From: Marasmius tenuissimus
Lineage: Eukaryota > Basidiomycota > Agaricomycetes > Agaricales > Marasmiaceae
Assembly: GCA_029532415.1 (NCBI GenBank)
Contig: JAQOTA010000055.1
Location: 124,001 to 188,000, forward strand
DNA: 64,000 nucleotides
Reading direction: 5' to 3'
The translations under genes and the position numbers were made by a program. The notes beneath the pieces were generated by a model, which was not told where the DNA came from, made no database searches, and worked only from the letters and a program-made list of their open reading frames with translations. Shown here one piece after another: positions 53,335-64,000 of the stretch (the stretch's first letter is position 1; each line of letters opens with the position of its first letter).

Positions 53335-55291
53335 ATGAAGTCTATTCTCATCCTTGCGCCTTTCCTTTCCGTGGCCTATGGTCATGGGCTTATCTCCGCT
53401 GCTGTTGGCGCCAACGGAGTCACGATCTCTGGCTTTGGTGTTAGTAAGTACATTCCAAACCCCTGCGCCAACGCCCCTCTGACCATGATCTCGGCTAGCC
53501 TCTACCATTCCTCGGAATGGTACATCCGAGCAGCCCTTCCAGCTTGATACGCCGGTCATGAAGAACTTGGTTGACGGTAGGTACCGTACTCAATTGATGC
53601 GGTACTGCGTACTCATTGTTGTTTCCCCAGACCCATGCGGTGCAACCCTCCAGGGTGGTTCTATCAGCATCGATAAGTCCTTCCAGGTCGCTCTGGCTCA
53701 AGGAAACGGGCAACTTCCCTCCTTGACTAGCGACGGCTCGATCACCATGACTATTCATCAGGTCAATGCCGACGGCGGAGGACCTTTCCTTGCGCAGTTC
53801 AACACGGATGGCACTGGTAAGGACTGGCAGGAGGCAACAGTCACTCAGCAAGTCCCGGGTGCCTTCGGTATAGTTCGAGGTGGTCCCGTCGACTCCCAGT
53901 TCACTGCTCAGCTCCCTGCGGGAACTAGGTGTACGGGTGGTCCCAACAACGATGCCTGTCTCGTCCGTATCAACAACGGCGGAGCTGGGAACGAGGCCTC
54001 TCTCGCCAACGGCGCCGGACCCTTTGGTGGATGTGTTGCCGTCACCGGTGAGCTTTTTTTTTTGTAGCCCATCCTCATCCATGTTGATAAGTGCCTGTCA
54101 GCTGCGACGGGAGGAAACAACAATGGCGGAAACAACAACGGCAACAACAACGGTGGGAACAACGGTGGGAACAACGGTGGGAACACCAACAACGGCGGCA
54201 ACACCAACAACAACGGAGGGAACAACACTGGAGGAAACAACAATGCCTCACAGAACAACCGCGGCGGACGTAACGGTGGGCGCTTCCGCGGCAACCAGAA
54301 TCAACAACAGAGGAGGCGTCTTCACCAGCGCGACTTCGTTGCGGCTGTGGACAACCGCAAACGCGAGGAGTTCTCCGATTTGCTCGCCCAACGCCGCAGG
54401 CTTGATGTCGAGATAGACCTGAAGCGCCGAGAACTCGTCGAACGCCAGCTCCTCACAGCCGACCTCATCGATGAAATCAAGACTGCTGCCGGATCTGCCA
54501 TCGACAGTGATTGATACTTTCTTCAACGTTATACTATCCAATGACTTACCACTTTTATGCAGTCCCAATCGATGCCTTTGCAGGCCAGGTCGATGCCAAT
54601 CCCAACGGCGGTAACTCCACCACAGCCGCCAAGTCGATCCTCACAACACAACAGTCTTTCGATCTCAAGAAGGCCGTTCAAGGCGCTATCGAAGCTGCAT
54701 TGTCTGTCCTCTCTTCCGCTCAGGATGTCTCCGTTGACGCTGCTGGATTTGGTGTTGCCAATAAACTCCAGCCGGTATGCGATTTCTTTGTCATTCCCTC
54801 TCAGGCGATTTACTGATATGCCCTCAAGGCGGCCATTGACCAAGCCAACCGAGAAGCGGAGGCAGCCCTGGCCGATGGATCGACCACCAGTATCAACCAG
54901 GTATGGATCATTATATCTATGCGCGTAGTTTCCAATCTTTGACAATGTCGCCTTGCAGGGAAATGCAGGTGTCGGCGAGCCCAATACCGCTGTCGTCCAC
55001 GAGCTTCTTGGAGCAGGTGCGTCCTTGAGGTTTGCCCTATCAAAGTAGATTTACTGATTCCTCGATATAGTTTCCGACGTCAGGACCCTCACCCTGACCA
55101 CCTTGGCGGACGGCTCAGCAGCAACCGCCACTGCCGCGGTAGGTGGTGCTGGTGGTGCTGGCGGTGCTGCCGCTACTGCCTCAGTGACCGCTACACCCGC
55201 AGGTACTGGCAGAGGCGCCCAAGCCACTGCCGCGTCTGGGCGTAACCGCAACCGCCTTGGCGGACCTTCCAGACTTGATAGTCAAGCATAA
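53335..55291 (+). CDS. Egh16-like (DUF3129) secreted protein
   Basis: ATG 53335: MKSILILAPFLSVAYG is a signal peptide, and the mature protein would start with His (HGLISAAVGANGVTISGFGV). Introns splice to TSTIPRNGTSEQPFQLDTPVMKNLVD + DPCGATLQGGSISIDK, then ITMTIHQVNADGGGPFLAQFNTDGTGKDW, VPGAFGIVRGG, LPAGTRCTGGPNNDACLVRINNG and AGPFGGCVAV. These are the conserved blocks of the Egh16/GAS1/MAS family known from plant-pathogen appressoria and also found in saprotrophs. The domain is followed by an Asn/Gly repeat linker (NNNGGNNNGNNNGGNNGG, 54115-54245) and an Arg-rich helical region (RDFVAAVDNRKREEFSDLL). Further exons then give Ala/Gly-rich sequence ending GGPSRLDSQA at 55291. No GPI signal seen. 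Secreted or cell-wall location inferred. Confidence 0.85.
54115..54250 (+). repeat. Asn/Gly-coding minisatellite (GGNNN units)
   Basis: Imperfect 12-15 nt units of the type GGTGGGAACAAC repeat through the exon after the Egh16-like domain and encode a flexible Asn/Gly linker. Confidence 0.75.
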
Positions 55292-55472
55292 GTGAAATTC
55301 AGAGCACGCCTTATGCATTCTGGGCTTAGTGATTGATCCTTTCCTTCAACTCTAGACTGTACTTATTGATAGTTTACCACGGCACTGTATGTATTGATAC
55401 TGAGTACTCAACATATACAATGGAAGTCGGAGAAGACAACTTTTTACTACGCCGAGACCCGTTATCATCTCC

Positions 55473-56451
55473 TTAGCCAACGTTCAACCTCTTCACTCTA
55501 GTGACAGTGGTCGTCGTCGTCGTCGTTGTGGTCGTGATGGCGATCTCGCCGTTTCCGCCGACTCGCAAACCTTCTGCGTCAATCACAGTATCGGCTATGG
55601 TGTGTCCACTGACAGGCGCATCAGGCGAGGTGGGGAGCTCCTTTACCGTTTCCCAGTCAGATACACTGGCGAGATCCACAGAGCTTTGCGCGGGAGAATG
55701 TGGGGGTGTAATTTTGGAGTATTGGGGAACTTCAGCTAGGCGCCACAGCTGGCATGGGTGAATCGGTTGTTGTTCCGCTCTTAGGTCTATCTGTTGCGGG
55801 AATATAGTTTCAGATGGTCGAAATCAGGTGGCTGATATCGAAACTTCACCTTGTTCCCTGCTCGAGAATTCCCCCAATCTTTAAGATCAAATACGGCACG
55901 ACTACCGGGCCATCGAATACTACATTGAGAGAACGAAAATGCAAATGTATAGCTTAGCGTTGAGTTGACAGATTTCACCTTGTAAACTCCTCACCGATAT
56001 GTGCTATTTTGCAGGTCGTACACCTCTATCTCCCAGCTGACTGGGAAAAGACTAGCTTCGATCGGATTATTGGCAGGTCGGGCGGAGTTGACAGTCAGGT
56101 ATGCACTGTTGCGCATACTCTGAATGGAATATCCTGCTCCTAGTCGTTCAAAATTCCACTGTAGAGCTATCGCTTCGGACAAAATAACAGAGAATAGGCT
56201 TGGGAACTTACCTGCTGATTCGAGGCTTCCTCGCCGTGCTCAGGGAAGGCTTCAAATATGATCTGAGCTGGGCTCTTCAACGACCCTAAAAAACAACTAC
56301 CTGTGATTGAGGTTGCATCTGTCCCCGACAAATCGACCACTGTCCCTCCCTGCGCATTTATGATCTTGTACACTCCCGGCCTTGGGTGTTGCGAAATTCT
56401 GGGATCGAGCTGTGGACGACTGGAGAGACTTGTTATCGACATGGAAGACAT
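55473..56451 (-). CDS. R-type (ricin B, beta-trefoil) lectin with C-terminal extension
   Basis: ATG is at 56451 (MSSMSITSLSSRPQLDP) and the TAA at 55473. Spliced exons give GVYKIINAQGGTVVDLSGTD, AQIIFEAFPEHGEEASNQQ + WNFERLGAGYSIQSMRNSAYLTV, WEIEVYDLQNSTYR + IRWPGSRAVFDLKDWGNSRAGNK, and QPIHPCQLWRLAEVPQ. The three repeats with YxIxN, Q-x-W and aliphatic-rich strands are the beta-trefoil of fungal R-type lectins such as those of Clitocybe and Macrolepiota. About 95 extra residues follow, including a run of nine Thr encoded by an ACN tract (55501-55530). No signal peptide, so cytosolic, as usual for fruit-body lectins. Such lectins often act in defence against nematodes and insects; that role is inferred here. 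Confidence 0.82.
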
Positions 56452-57587
56452 CTAGAACGTTGCTCTTGTTTAGCGTGTTTGCTGCATGGCATGGTGATTC
56501 TCTAATTGAGACGCTTCCTTCTCCCAAACACGCCACGAATCCAACCACGCGATTATCAGTGAGAACGCAAAGCTGATAAAGACATCCGAAGTTGTCCTGC
56601 CGCCTGCGCACGACATGCTCAGGAGTAGAGTCGGAAACGTAGGCTTGATTTACCATCTACTGATCCGTCAATACGGGTTTGGAAGGCAGCTGTGAAAGGT
56701 CAAAGTTGCAGCATTGCGAAAGGCACCATCTCCGATGCCCATGTGTGAGGTCCAGAGTAGCTGATCAGAAGCTGGAATCCCTACATAATACTGAGGCCCA
56801 ACTCGAAGGGGGGCGGTGAGTGCTGCATCGGCCTTCAGAGCTCACAGTTCCACATTTTCCATGCGAGGTTAACAGAAACAGCTTACTCGAGTGGGAGTGC
56901 AACGTCAAAATGTCGTCTGGGAGAACCCGGAATATTCGGTAGAAAACGATCTGGGATCTCGGGGACGTTAGGTCTAAAGCTCACATTTGAAGTCTACGAG
57001 AGGAATGTTGCCTTATTCCTACCCTTCTTTGTCCCCTTGTCGCGAGGAAGAGACCCGGATAAATATCTTGAACGTGATGTCCTCAGTCCATTCACCACGC
57101 ATTGATATGAGCTCCAAGCCGTCAGTTGTTCATCAGTCCGCAGCACAGAAGCAACCGGGGGGTTCATAATGAGTCACACGCGGCCCGTCAGTGAGCTTGG
57201 CAACTCTGTGGCCATTCTGTATACATGGGCAAGTGAGCTGGGGTGCTAAGTTGCAATCGTGGAGCTTCTGTGGAATATTAAACCAAGGGCAGAACCGGGG
57301 CACGACCGATACGTTCGCGATTTTACGAACATACTTGAAAGTACAGGCCAAGAGTACTCCTAAGTACTTCGACTCCAGTGTCCAAGAGAATACCTGCTGA
57401 TGATGGTTTACGTCCCGGAGTATGTTCCTGGCTCTACCATACACCACACGTTCTGATTATCGATGAGTCTCGTTAGATGCCATTGCCATCCTTTATCGTC
57501 TAATTCGGCCTGACGTCAAATGGGGGTCGCCGAGACGAGTTCCAGAGGGATATAAAAGACGATGCGTCTTCACACTGAAAGACAACA
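56452..57587. promoter_or_regulatory. Divergent region between the two lectin genes
   Basis: 1.1 kb with no supported gene. TATAAAAG at 57551-57558 is only 30 bp before the plus-strand lectin ATG. Short ORFs (56987-57169, 57191-57400) show no motif. Confidence 0.5.
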
Positions 57588-58163
57588 ATGGCTCCCGAAT
57601 CAGGACACACATACCACATCATCAATGTCAAGTCAGGAACGGCGCTAGACGCTGCAGACGACGGTCCCAGTACGTCCTACTCACCGTGGTCGAAGGACTG
57701 GATGTTGACCACTATTCACAGTCAATGGCTTCGAGGTGCACGGTGGAGAGAATCAAAGGGTACGCCGAGGATCGAATAGCCTTTTACCAAAGACCTAACA
57801 ATCTCCTGCAGTGGACCCTCGAGCATAACGGAGAGCACTGGACTTTCCGCAACGACAAGGGTCAATTTCTTGGTCGCGAGGGAGAGGTCGAAGAGGGACT
57901 GCACCTCAGATGGGTCGACTACCCTGTCGAATGGGACATCTGGCCAGACAACAACGACGACAGCGTCTACAGGTATGTTACACACATCACCAGCGTTCGA
58001 CTCTGGCGTGTGCTCACCCTTTACCAGGATCTACGTTCCCGGCTGGCATACCGCCATGAACATCGACCTCTCCGACCATGGTAACGCCGACAATGGTACT
58101 CCCATCACCTTGTGGGGCCAATGGGAGGGCGAGCACCAAACCTGGAGGTTCGAGGAAGTTTGA
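57588..58163 (+). CDS. R-type (ricin B, beta-trefoil) lectin, compact form
   Basis: ATG is at 57588 (MAPESGHTYHIINVKSGTALDAADDG) and the TGA ends at 58163. Three introns (starting at about 57671, 57770 and 57973) splice in frame to INGFEVHGGENQR + WTLEHNGEHWTFRNDKGQFLG, LRWVDYPVEWDIWPDNNDDSVYR and IYVPGWHTAMNIDLSDHGNADNGTPITLWGQWEGEHQTWRFEEV. The protein is about 145 residues, the exact size of a single beta-trefoil of the Clitocybe/Macrolepiota lectin type, with HIINVKSGTALD, the N-x-x-W repeats and Q-x-W. No signal peptide. It is related to, but clearly diverged from, the neighbouring lectin at 55.5-56.5 kb. Confidence 0.86.
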
Positions 58164-58281
58164 ATCATCCGCGAAGATATGTCATAAGAAGTAGCCGTTT
58201 GATCTGTACAAGAAAACCGAATTGAAAGTGTTCATGTCGACATCTTGTAGTGAGAGTAATTACATGTTTTGAGAGCGACCA

Positions 58282-60498
58282 CTACGCTCCACTGAACGAC
58301 CACAGCTCCCCGGCGACTCCTATCAATCCATCTTCTTCGGAGACGAATAGCCTCGTGTTTTGATCCATGTCCATCGCAAGCGCAGGTTCTTTTCGGATTT
58401 TTCTTGACGCCTCGGCCTCAAATAACTTGTACCCGAATAGTCGTGGTATCAGAACACAGAATAAAGACCTCGCAGAAAGCGACCCACCGTGAAATAGGTA
58501 TGATCCAAGAAGTCTTCCATCGAGTATTTCTGTTTGGTGAAGGCTTCCGAGAACATCTTCGCGAGTGTCGACACTGAAGAGTGATAATGTGACTTGTGCG
58601 TCTGTATTTCCCAAAGGGAACTTGAGATGGCATCGGTCGTGAGAGGGTTACCATCTGTCGGGTTGAACGGATCTAATGAAGGGATGGGATAAAATCGTGT
58701 TTCACGACGCGGGATGAGAGGCAGAGACGAACCATGTGAAGCATCCTCATCTCGATGTATCATGGGCATCAAGGCTGGGTGTCGTTTGAGTAAGTTGTAT
58801 GTAAACGGGAGGATCATGACGATGGCAGCAGGAGGTGCATTGAGCGATAGTCGGGCAAGCCGCTTTACGAACGATGCGACCAAGGTCGCGGGTAAATGAC
58901 TACGGGTAATGGATTAAGTGAGGTGCTCAGCCAAGTGGTAATCCACCTACGTCGAGCTGAGGAACAACTCAGTCATTCGGAAGAAACGTGCACGGTGTTT
59001 GAGGTGAAGGGTGTCGCGATCCAGGAAGCCGTACAAGCGAGTATAGAAAGAGGGATAGTCCCTGTTGAAGCTAAGTTAAGTGGACTGGCTGCAGAACGAG
59101 CAAGTGAACTCACAGGTTGTATTCCTTCATCAAGGCGTACAAGGCATTCAACGCCAGAAGACCCGCAACCCCACCTGTAAGATAACATTCAGCTCGTCTC
59201 TCATTTCAGGCCGAGTGGGTTGACCGACCATAGTCAACGCAAGCGCCTATCCAATCCATCACAAGTACCGGTCGCGTCAGATGCGGAAGGACACCGCGAT
59301 GCATGACGTTAAGAGCGCGCAAAACAAGAGCTTTGGTACCCTCTGGATCGTCGGGTACGGAGAGTTTTGGGAGCAAAGCTAGCCACGCACGAGTGAACAC
59401 AGCTCGATGGGAAGGTAATGAATGAAGAGACTGATGAATTGTTAACGTATGCGCTCTCCCTATTGGTCCTTTGGGCTTGGTAGCATTTGACTTTGTGGAT
59501 GTATCTTCATCAAAAAATTTTCGCCAATCGTCTTCCTCATCGTCACCGGCTGCTGGTTCTTCTTCCTCTGAGTCGTTGGAGTCCGTATTCTTCTGCTGCT
59601 TTGTCCTGGGAGGCTTCTTTCCGAGCTCTTCCACCCACCAGGCATTAAGTTCTGATTGCTCGGTCGGAAATGTCGTGAGGCGTTCAAGCAAGGCTAGCAG
59701 ATTCTGCGGGGTAGCTGGATGCTCATGTAGTGAGAGTTTCGACAGAGTTGAACTGAAGATAAGAGTATTAAGCGCGTCGTTAGTCTTCTCGAAATTTACA
59801 TACGTACCCTGCCTCCCGCAAAAAGAACCACCGAATGTCATCGTGAACACTGAACCAGGTATCATAAAATGCGTTTAAAACATCTGAGTCTAGCTTCCGC
59901 TCCGACGAACTGGCCTCGCCGCGGCTCCGATATGATGGTGGACACAATAAAAGGGCATTCACGATCCGTCGAAAGTGAGATGCGTGGAATTGAGGTGCAG
60001 GAGGTGAAGAGTGTTCTGAGAACGACGTTGAAAGGTGCTTTTGTAATGACATGAGGACCTGCAAGGCAGATACCTGGAAAGAAGTTGATCAGAATACCTA
60101 TCGACACTTGGAATGGAAGATGGAAGAATACGCACCCTCAATGACTTCTCTTCGTCCTGCAACAACCCAGCCAACAGCTCAACGTAGGCATTCAATTGCT
60201 CCCACAACCAAGTCTTCACGAGCTTCGCGTTCTCATCGCCTGCGACAACGAATTTTCCCTTTCGTATTATCGTGACAAATGAACGATAGAGTGCATAGAC
60301 AGATTTTAAGGCATCTTCGGCGTGTTTTGCGGTTGTAGCAAGCTCGAGAAGGTCGGTGATTGGATTTAATGAGCCATTGTTCTCCACTGCATCCGATATT
60401 TGTTGTTCGATCTTCTGAGCCGACTGAGAAAGCTCTGAAGATACATCAACGTTGCGTTTCTTTGCTGGAGGTGGAAGAGAACGCACAGTGGCGGGCAT
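58282..60498 (-). CDS. NOC4: Nucleolar complex protein NOC4 (CBF/Mak21 family)
   Basis: ATG is at 60498 (MPATVRSLPPPAKKRNVDVSSELSQ; the frame upstream starts with TTG) and the TAG at 58282-58284. Helical N-terminus: NPITDLLELATTAKHAEDALKSVYALYRSFVTIIRKGK and LVKTWLWEQLNAYVELLAGLLQDEE. An acidic insert (SEEEEPAAGDDEEDDWRKFF) follows. The CBF domain shows HQSLHSLPSHRAVFTRAWLALLPKL, LVLRALNVMHRGVLPHLTRPVLVMDWI, LVASFVKRLARLSLNAPPAAIVMILPFTYNLLKRHPALMPMIHR, FNPTDGNPLTTDAISSSLWEIQTHKSHYHSSVSTLAKMF and YSMEDFLDHTY. These are diagnostic of NOC4, which with NOP14 and EMG1 is needed for 40S subunit maturation and export. Several introns are required. Confidence 0.9.
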
Positions 60499-60635
60499 TT
60501 CGAGATGAGAGTACAAACTCAAAAAATTAACGTGAGCGCTAAGCTAGAGTAGTGTTACATAATCGAGCGCCTACTTGTACAAATCGAGTAGAAGCAAAAA
60601 AGGAAAGAAAAAAATAAAATAGAGAGAGGACCCAA

Positions 60636-62503
60636 CTACATCGGTTTCAAAGCATTCCAGTCCTGGAGAGCACTATCTACGGCATGAAGTAGCTCCTGTA
60701 TAATAGGAAGGTGTACTAAAGCTCTTCCAGGGAGTGCACCCGAGTCACAAGTCCCAGGTCTGTTCTTGCAGAGAGCCAAAGGTACCACTAGTGCCGAACG
60801 AGCTGAGGAACGAAGTCCGACGAGATTGAGAGATGAATGGTTTGTGTTGATAGATTGACTCTGGTACGCGCGGAGGATAGAATCGAACGAGCCGCTATTA
60901 GCGCTGGGAATGAAAGCGGGTGGGAGAGCCGAGGTAATCGACTGAGTGTTCTTCAACTGACTGCTTGGACTGGTCGTGATCATCGAACGTGAATAGATGG
61001 CGTGCCTCTTGCTCGTGCTCTGTCTCTTCAATGCCTGAGTGGCCGAGTCATCTTCTCCTTCGTCCTTTTCAGTATGTCTCTCCAAAGGAGCGCCGAATAT
61101 CTTCCGTACGTCTGGCACTTGTCGGCTAGTGGTCACGATACTACATGAACTTCGCGAGGGAGAAAACTTGGTGATATTGGAACCTCCTCCAGGGTTCAGA
61201 GCATCCACCGAGTAGGCGGTGGCGTGTCTGTGTCGACGCTTGATGGCAGCAGCGGCAGCGGCAAGCGATGTGTGGCCTTTGCCTGAAGGAGCGAGCTTAG
61301 GAGCACTGGAGTCGACCGTATGACGAGGAGTATCTGGGCTTGTCATTGATATCGACCAAACCGGGCGCTGCACTACACCAAGGCTAGAGGACTTGCAATG
61401 AGGTGAAGAGCGAGGTGGTGTGGCACCCTTGGAAGGCGTGTGAGGAGGTTTACAGGGTTTACAGGAAGAATAGTTTGGGGGAAACTCGTGGTTAGGAGCA
61501 GTGAATGGCTGATGAGCGGTTGATGACCTGGTATGCTTATTGATTAACGTTGAAAGTCCTGGAATATTTGGGTCTCGTTCTGATAAAGTCCTGGTTCTTC
61601 GGCCAGAGTCCTTCGCAGACGAGGCGAAATATGTGGAGGCCTCAGATGAAAACGTTCTCGTAACTTGCATGGAAGATGTCTTCACTTTACCGGCTCCAGA
61701 GCGTGAGGTCCATTTAGCCGGAAGCTTGACGATGTTTAGAGACCTAATTGGGATGAGTTGAAGTTGGGGGTCCGGTCTGACGGAGTCAATCGCTGGGGAG
61801 ATACCCGAAGAACGGGCGTTTCGAGACGAGGATGCCACTGCCAAAGACAACTCGCGAACAGTATTCTCCTTCCCCGCATTGCGCTACATACCCTTCGATG
61901 AAAATGGGTATAACACTACGGATCGAAACAACTCACCTGTTCGCCCTTGACCATTTTCGTCTCTTTCTTGATCCCGCCAGCCTTTAAAACTTCAACTTGC
62001 TCTCTCTTCGACCCGACTTCCTTCAGAGGTACAATCTGAAACCGATGGGGAGACTTGTCTCTGACAGCAACGCGTGTCTTCATCGTGTGCAACTGGGGAG
62101 TGGTTTCCACTAAGGACGACGTTGAAGCACTAGGACGGGAGATTTGAAGACGCTGAGGACCCGGATCAATAGTCTCGCTATGGGTCGCCGACGCAGGTAT
62201 ACCAGCTTCCGATGGAGTGACGGAACGGCGAGTCGCAAGAGCGCTCAGGTTCCCGGGATGCTGGAGGGGAATCTTTGCGGCAGGCCTTAAGGAGTGAGGT
62301 AAGGGAGGTTCTGATTCACGAACTTTCTTCCTGACCGCTTTGCTGGTGCCAATAGAAGAGCCGATTGTACAAGTACCTGTAGTGGACGGTCCTTTCGCTG
62401 CGAGGCTACCAGTCGTTTTGGTTCTCGTTCTTCGCGCAATTCCTGAGGCAGGTATGGAGGTTGGGAACGCAAAGTTCGGGTCCAAGATCCTAGTAGCCAT
62501 CAT
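60636..62503 (-). CDS. Ser/Thr/Pro-rich disordered protein, function unknown
   Basis: ATG is at 62503 (MATRILDPNFAFPTSIPASGIARRTRTK). One intron of about 55 nt (about 61937-61885, GTGAGT...GTATGTAG) joins KMVKGEQ to RNAGKENTVRELSLAVASSS, and the stop is near 60636 (DWNALKPM). About 600 residues, low-complexity, many Ser-Pro/Thr-Pro sites (SPDTPRHTVD, KGATPPRSSPH) and basic patches (AIKRRHRHATAYS, KRQSTSKRHAIYS). The last 50 residues (LVHLPIIQELLHAVDSALQDWNAL) are the only part likely to fold. S/T-P density suggests a kinase-regulated scaffold, but nothing identifies it. Confidence 0.72.
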
Positions 62504-62687
62504 ATAATGAGGAGCAAAGAATGAGAGGGAGGGTCAAAGGAGGGGGATTAGTTTTGAGGGGCGATGGTAGTGGTAAGAAGACAAGCACGAGATACTAAGC
62601 GCCCGACAGCCAAGCTGTTGAAGTTTGAAGGTGAGCATGTGGCAAATCATGCACACTGCATCTGAAGCACTACAAATACATAGTGTA

Positions 62688-63986
62688 TCACTGTATTCTA
62701 CATGGGGCAGAGGGGTACCCTATCTCCCCTGCCGGTACACCGAGCCAAACGCGTCCGTTCACGAACTTCAGCATATCATCGCAACCCTGTAGAACTTCAG
62801 TCTGAGTTCCACGAATTTCTTCGAAAAATGACGACTCACTTGAGTTAAATTTGACAGAGCTGGAAGCAGCGTGAGCGACTGTACAGAGAAGTGAGATGAA
62901 GAGGACTCAACGCACCATATGTAATCCCCGGAAGGTCGCGTAAAGCTCCCATCAGGCAGTTGATTTGATCGCGAAGCTGGCACAAAGACGCGTTCCTATC
63001 GTTCAAATCGGATTGAACATTCCGTTTCTCGTGCCGTAGCTAGAATCAAAGCGAAGTCAAATATATACGCCAAAGAGCGGCTGAGGAAGCGTGATCCTAC
63101 CTGTCGTACTAGGGCTTCCAGCTGAATTTTGACGTGGACAAACATGATATATGAGAAATCGAAGGAACAATAGACGAATCTGACAATCAAACCTCCTGTA
63201 TCCGTGCTCTTTCCGCCTGAAACTGCTTCTCAAATTGCAACTATTCCAGGTTCATTTGTTAAGCCCAGCACACAAAGACATGGCAGCTAACGTACCAGAA
63301 GCGGCCGTGCTGCACGAGCTCGCGACTCTTCCTCCATGTCTATGTCGGAATCAAACGCGGAAAGCGATGGTCGCATATTATGAGCCACGACGCGCGACGC
63401 GTCAAGTCTGGCCGATCGTTGAAGCTGAAGGTTGCTGGAAAAGGGGAACTTTCAGAACCTCGACGACCAAGAACACCGCTGCAAATTTTATCGCACCTTG
63501 AACCGGCTGAGCATTCTTGCATCTGTACATCTTCCGATCTACAAGTCAGGTCAATAGGCGTTCAGGTGCGGGGCCAAATGCGGAATATAACGCACGTCGA
63601 AGGCTCATCAAGATCCATAGGTACCTCCAACCTCCTCGGAGGGCGTCTGCCTCGCTGATGAACTGGGCTCGTATTCTTCTTGGGTGCTCTTTGTGGGCCC
63701 AAAATCTGCGGGACGACGAGTCAAATGTAGCCACAACGTATGATGACCAAGGGAACGCGATGCGAACATTGTGTTTGTGTGAACTCGCCTCAGTTCGAGG
63801 TGACTTTCTCGACGTATGTCGATATGAAGTGCGTGGAGACGAGATTTGGCGATCTATAGGCATTGCAACTGGTGCCTCCGCTCCCTGCGTCAAATTCGGG
63901 GCTTTTCTCTTCCTGCTTGAGGTAGATTGCAGTCCCCTCCGGTCGTGAGCATGGTGAGCAGAGCTGATGTCTGGCAAGGGGGTCAT
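62688..63986 (-). CDS. Coiled-coil protein, function unknown
   Basis: ATG is at 63986 (MTPLPDISSAHHAHDRRGLQSTSSRKRK) and the TGA at 62688-62690. A Ser/Arg-rich head contains AFPWSSYVVATFDSSSRRFWAHKEH. It is followed by introns (at about 63631 and later) and the charged stretch RPSLSAFDSDIDMEEESRARAARPLL. A coiled coil follows: QFEKQFQAERARIQE, LEALVRQ, LRHEKRNVQSDLNDRNASLCQLRDQINCLMGALRDLPG. The last exon, joined at the intron near 62917-62881, reads VAHAASSSVKFNSSESSFFEEIRGTQTEVLQGCDDMLKFV...PSAPCRIQ. In-phase splicing supports one gene, but exon limits around 63400-63630 are uncertain. No domain recognised. Confidence 0.55.
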
Positions 63987-64000
63987 GTAAGGGGGGTCGT

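Overview
The window is nuclear DNA of a filamentous basidiomycete, most likely an Agaricomycete (mushroom-forming fungus). The evidence is the gene style: many GT-AG introns of about 45-70 nt per gene, compact intergenic spaces and CT-rich leaders. The gene content also fits: a FunK1-type fungal kinase, an OTT_1508-like deaminase, an Egh16-like secreted protein, R-type (ricin B) fruit-body lectins, a TKL kinase with an HGD loop, and a Tad/L1-type LINE. I saw no rRNA, tRNA or CRISPR array. All exon structures are my reading of splice signals and frame continuity, with no transcript evidence.

Layout. 1-14.3 kb: tail of a PCNA-binding (PIP-box) protein, FunK1 kinase (-), vacuolar-type amino acid transporter (+), R3H-SUZ RNA-binding protein (+), OTT_1508-like deaminase (-), type I metacaspase (+). 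14.5-24.4 kb is a housekeeping block: PIF1 helicase (-), proteasome subunit RPN6 (-), Pol II subunit RPB4 (+), tRNA pseudouridine synthase PUS1 (-), xylulokinase (-). 24.9-27.2 kb: a decayed PIF1 paralogue (+) followed by a 367-bp MITE-like inverted-repeat element. 27.4-42.4 kb: CCCH zinc-finger protein (-), PH-CH-TKL kinase (+), M20 amidohydrolase (+), J-protein with X domain (-), a small disordered protein (+). 42.9-51.1 kb: a complete LINE in minus orientation, with poly(A) and a 14-bp target-site duplication. 51.3-64 kb: NatC subunit NAA38 (+) and a possible readthrough or downstream ORF, Egh16-like secreted protein (+), two divergent R-type lectins, ribosome-biogenesis factor NOC4 (-), a disordered protein (-) and a coiled-coil protein (-).

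Most genes are unrelated housekeeping neighbours, not a pathway cluster. Local logic exists in two places. RPN6 and RPB4 share a divergent promoter of about 190 bp. The 53-58 kb stretch groups a secreted Egh16-like protein with two lectins, which suggests surface or defence functions. The most informative structures are the LINE with its signatures (one in-frame TGA in ORF1), the intron-bearing PIF1 pseudogene, the MITE, a 20-nt microexon in the transporter, and the possible C-terminal extension of NAA38.
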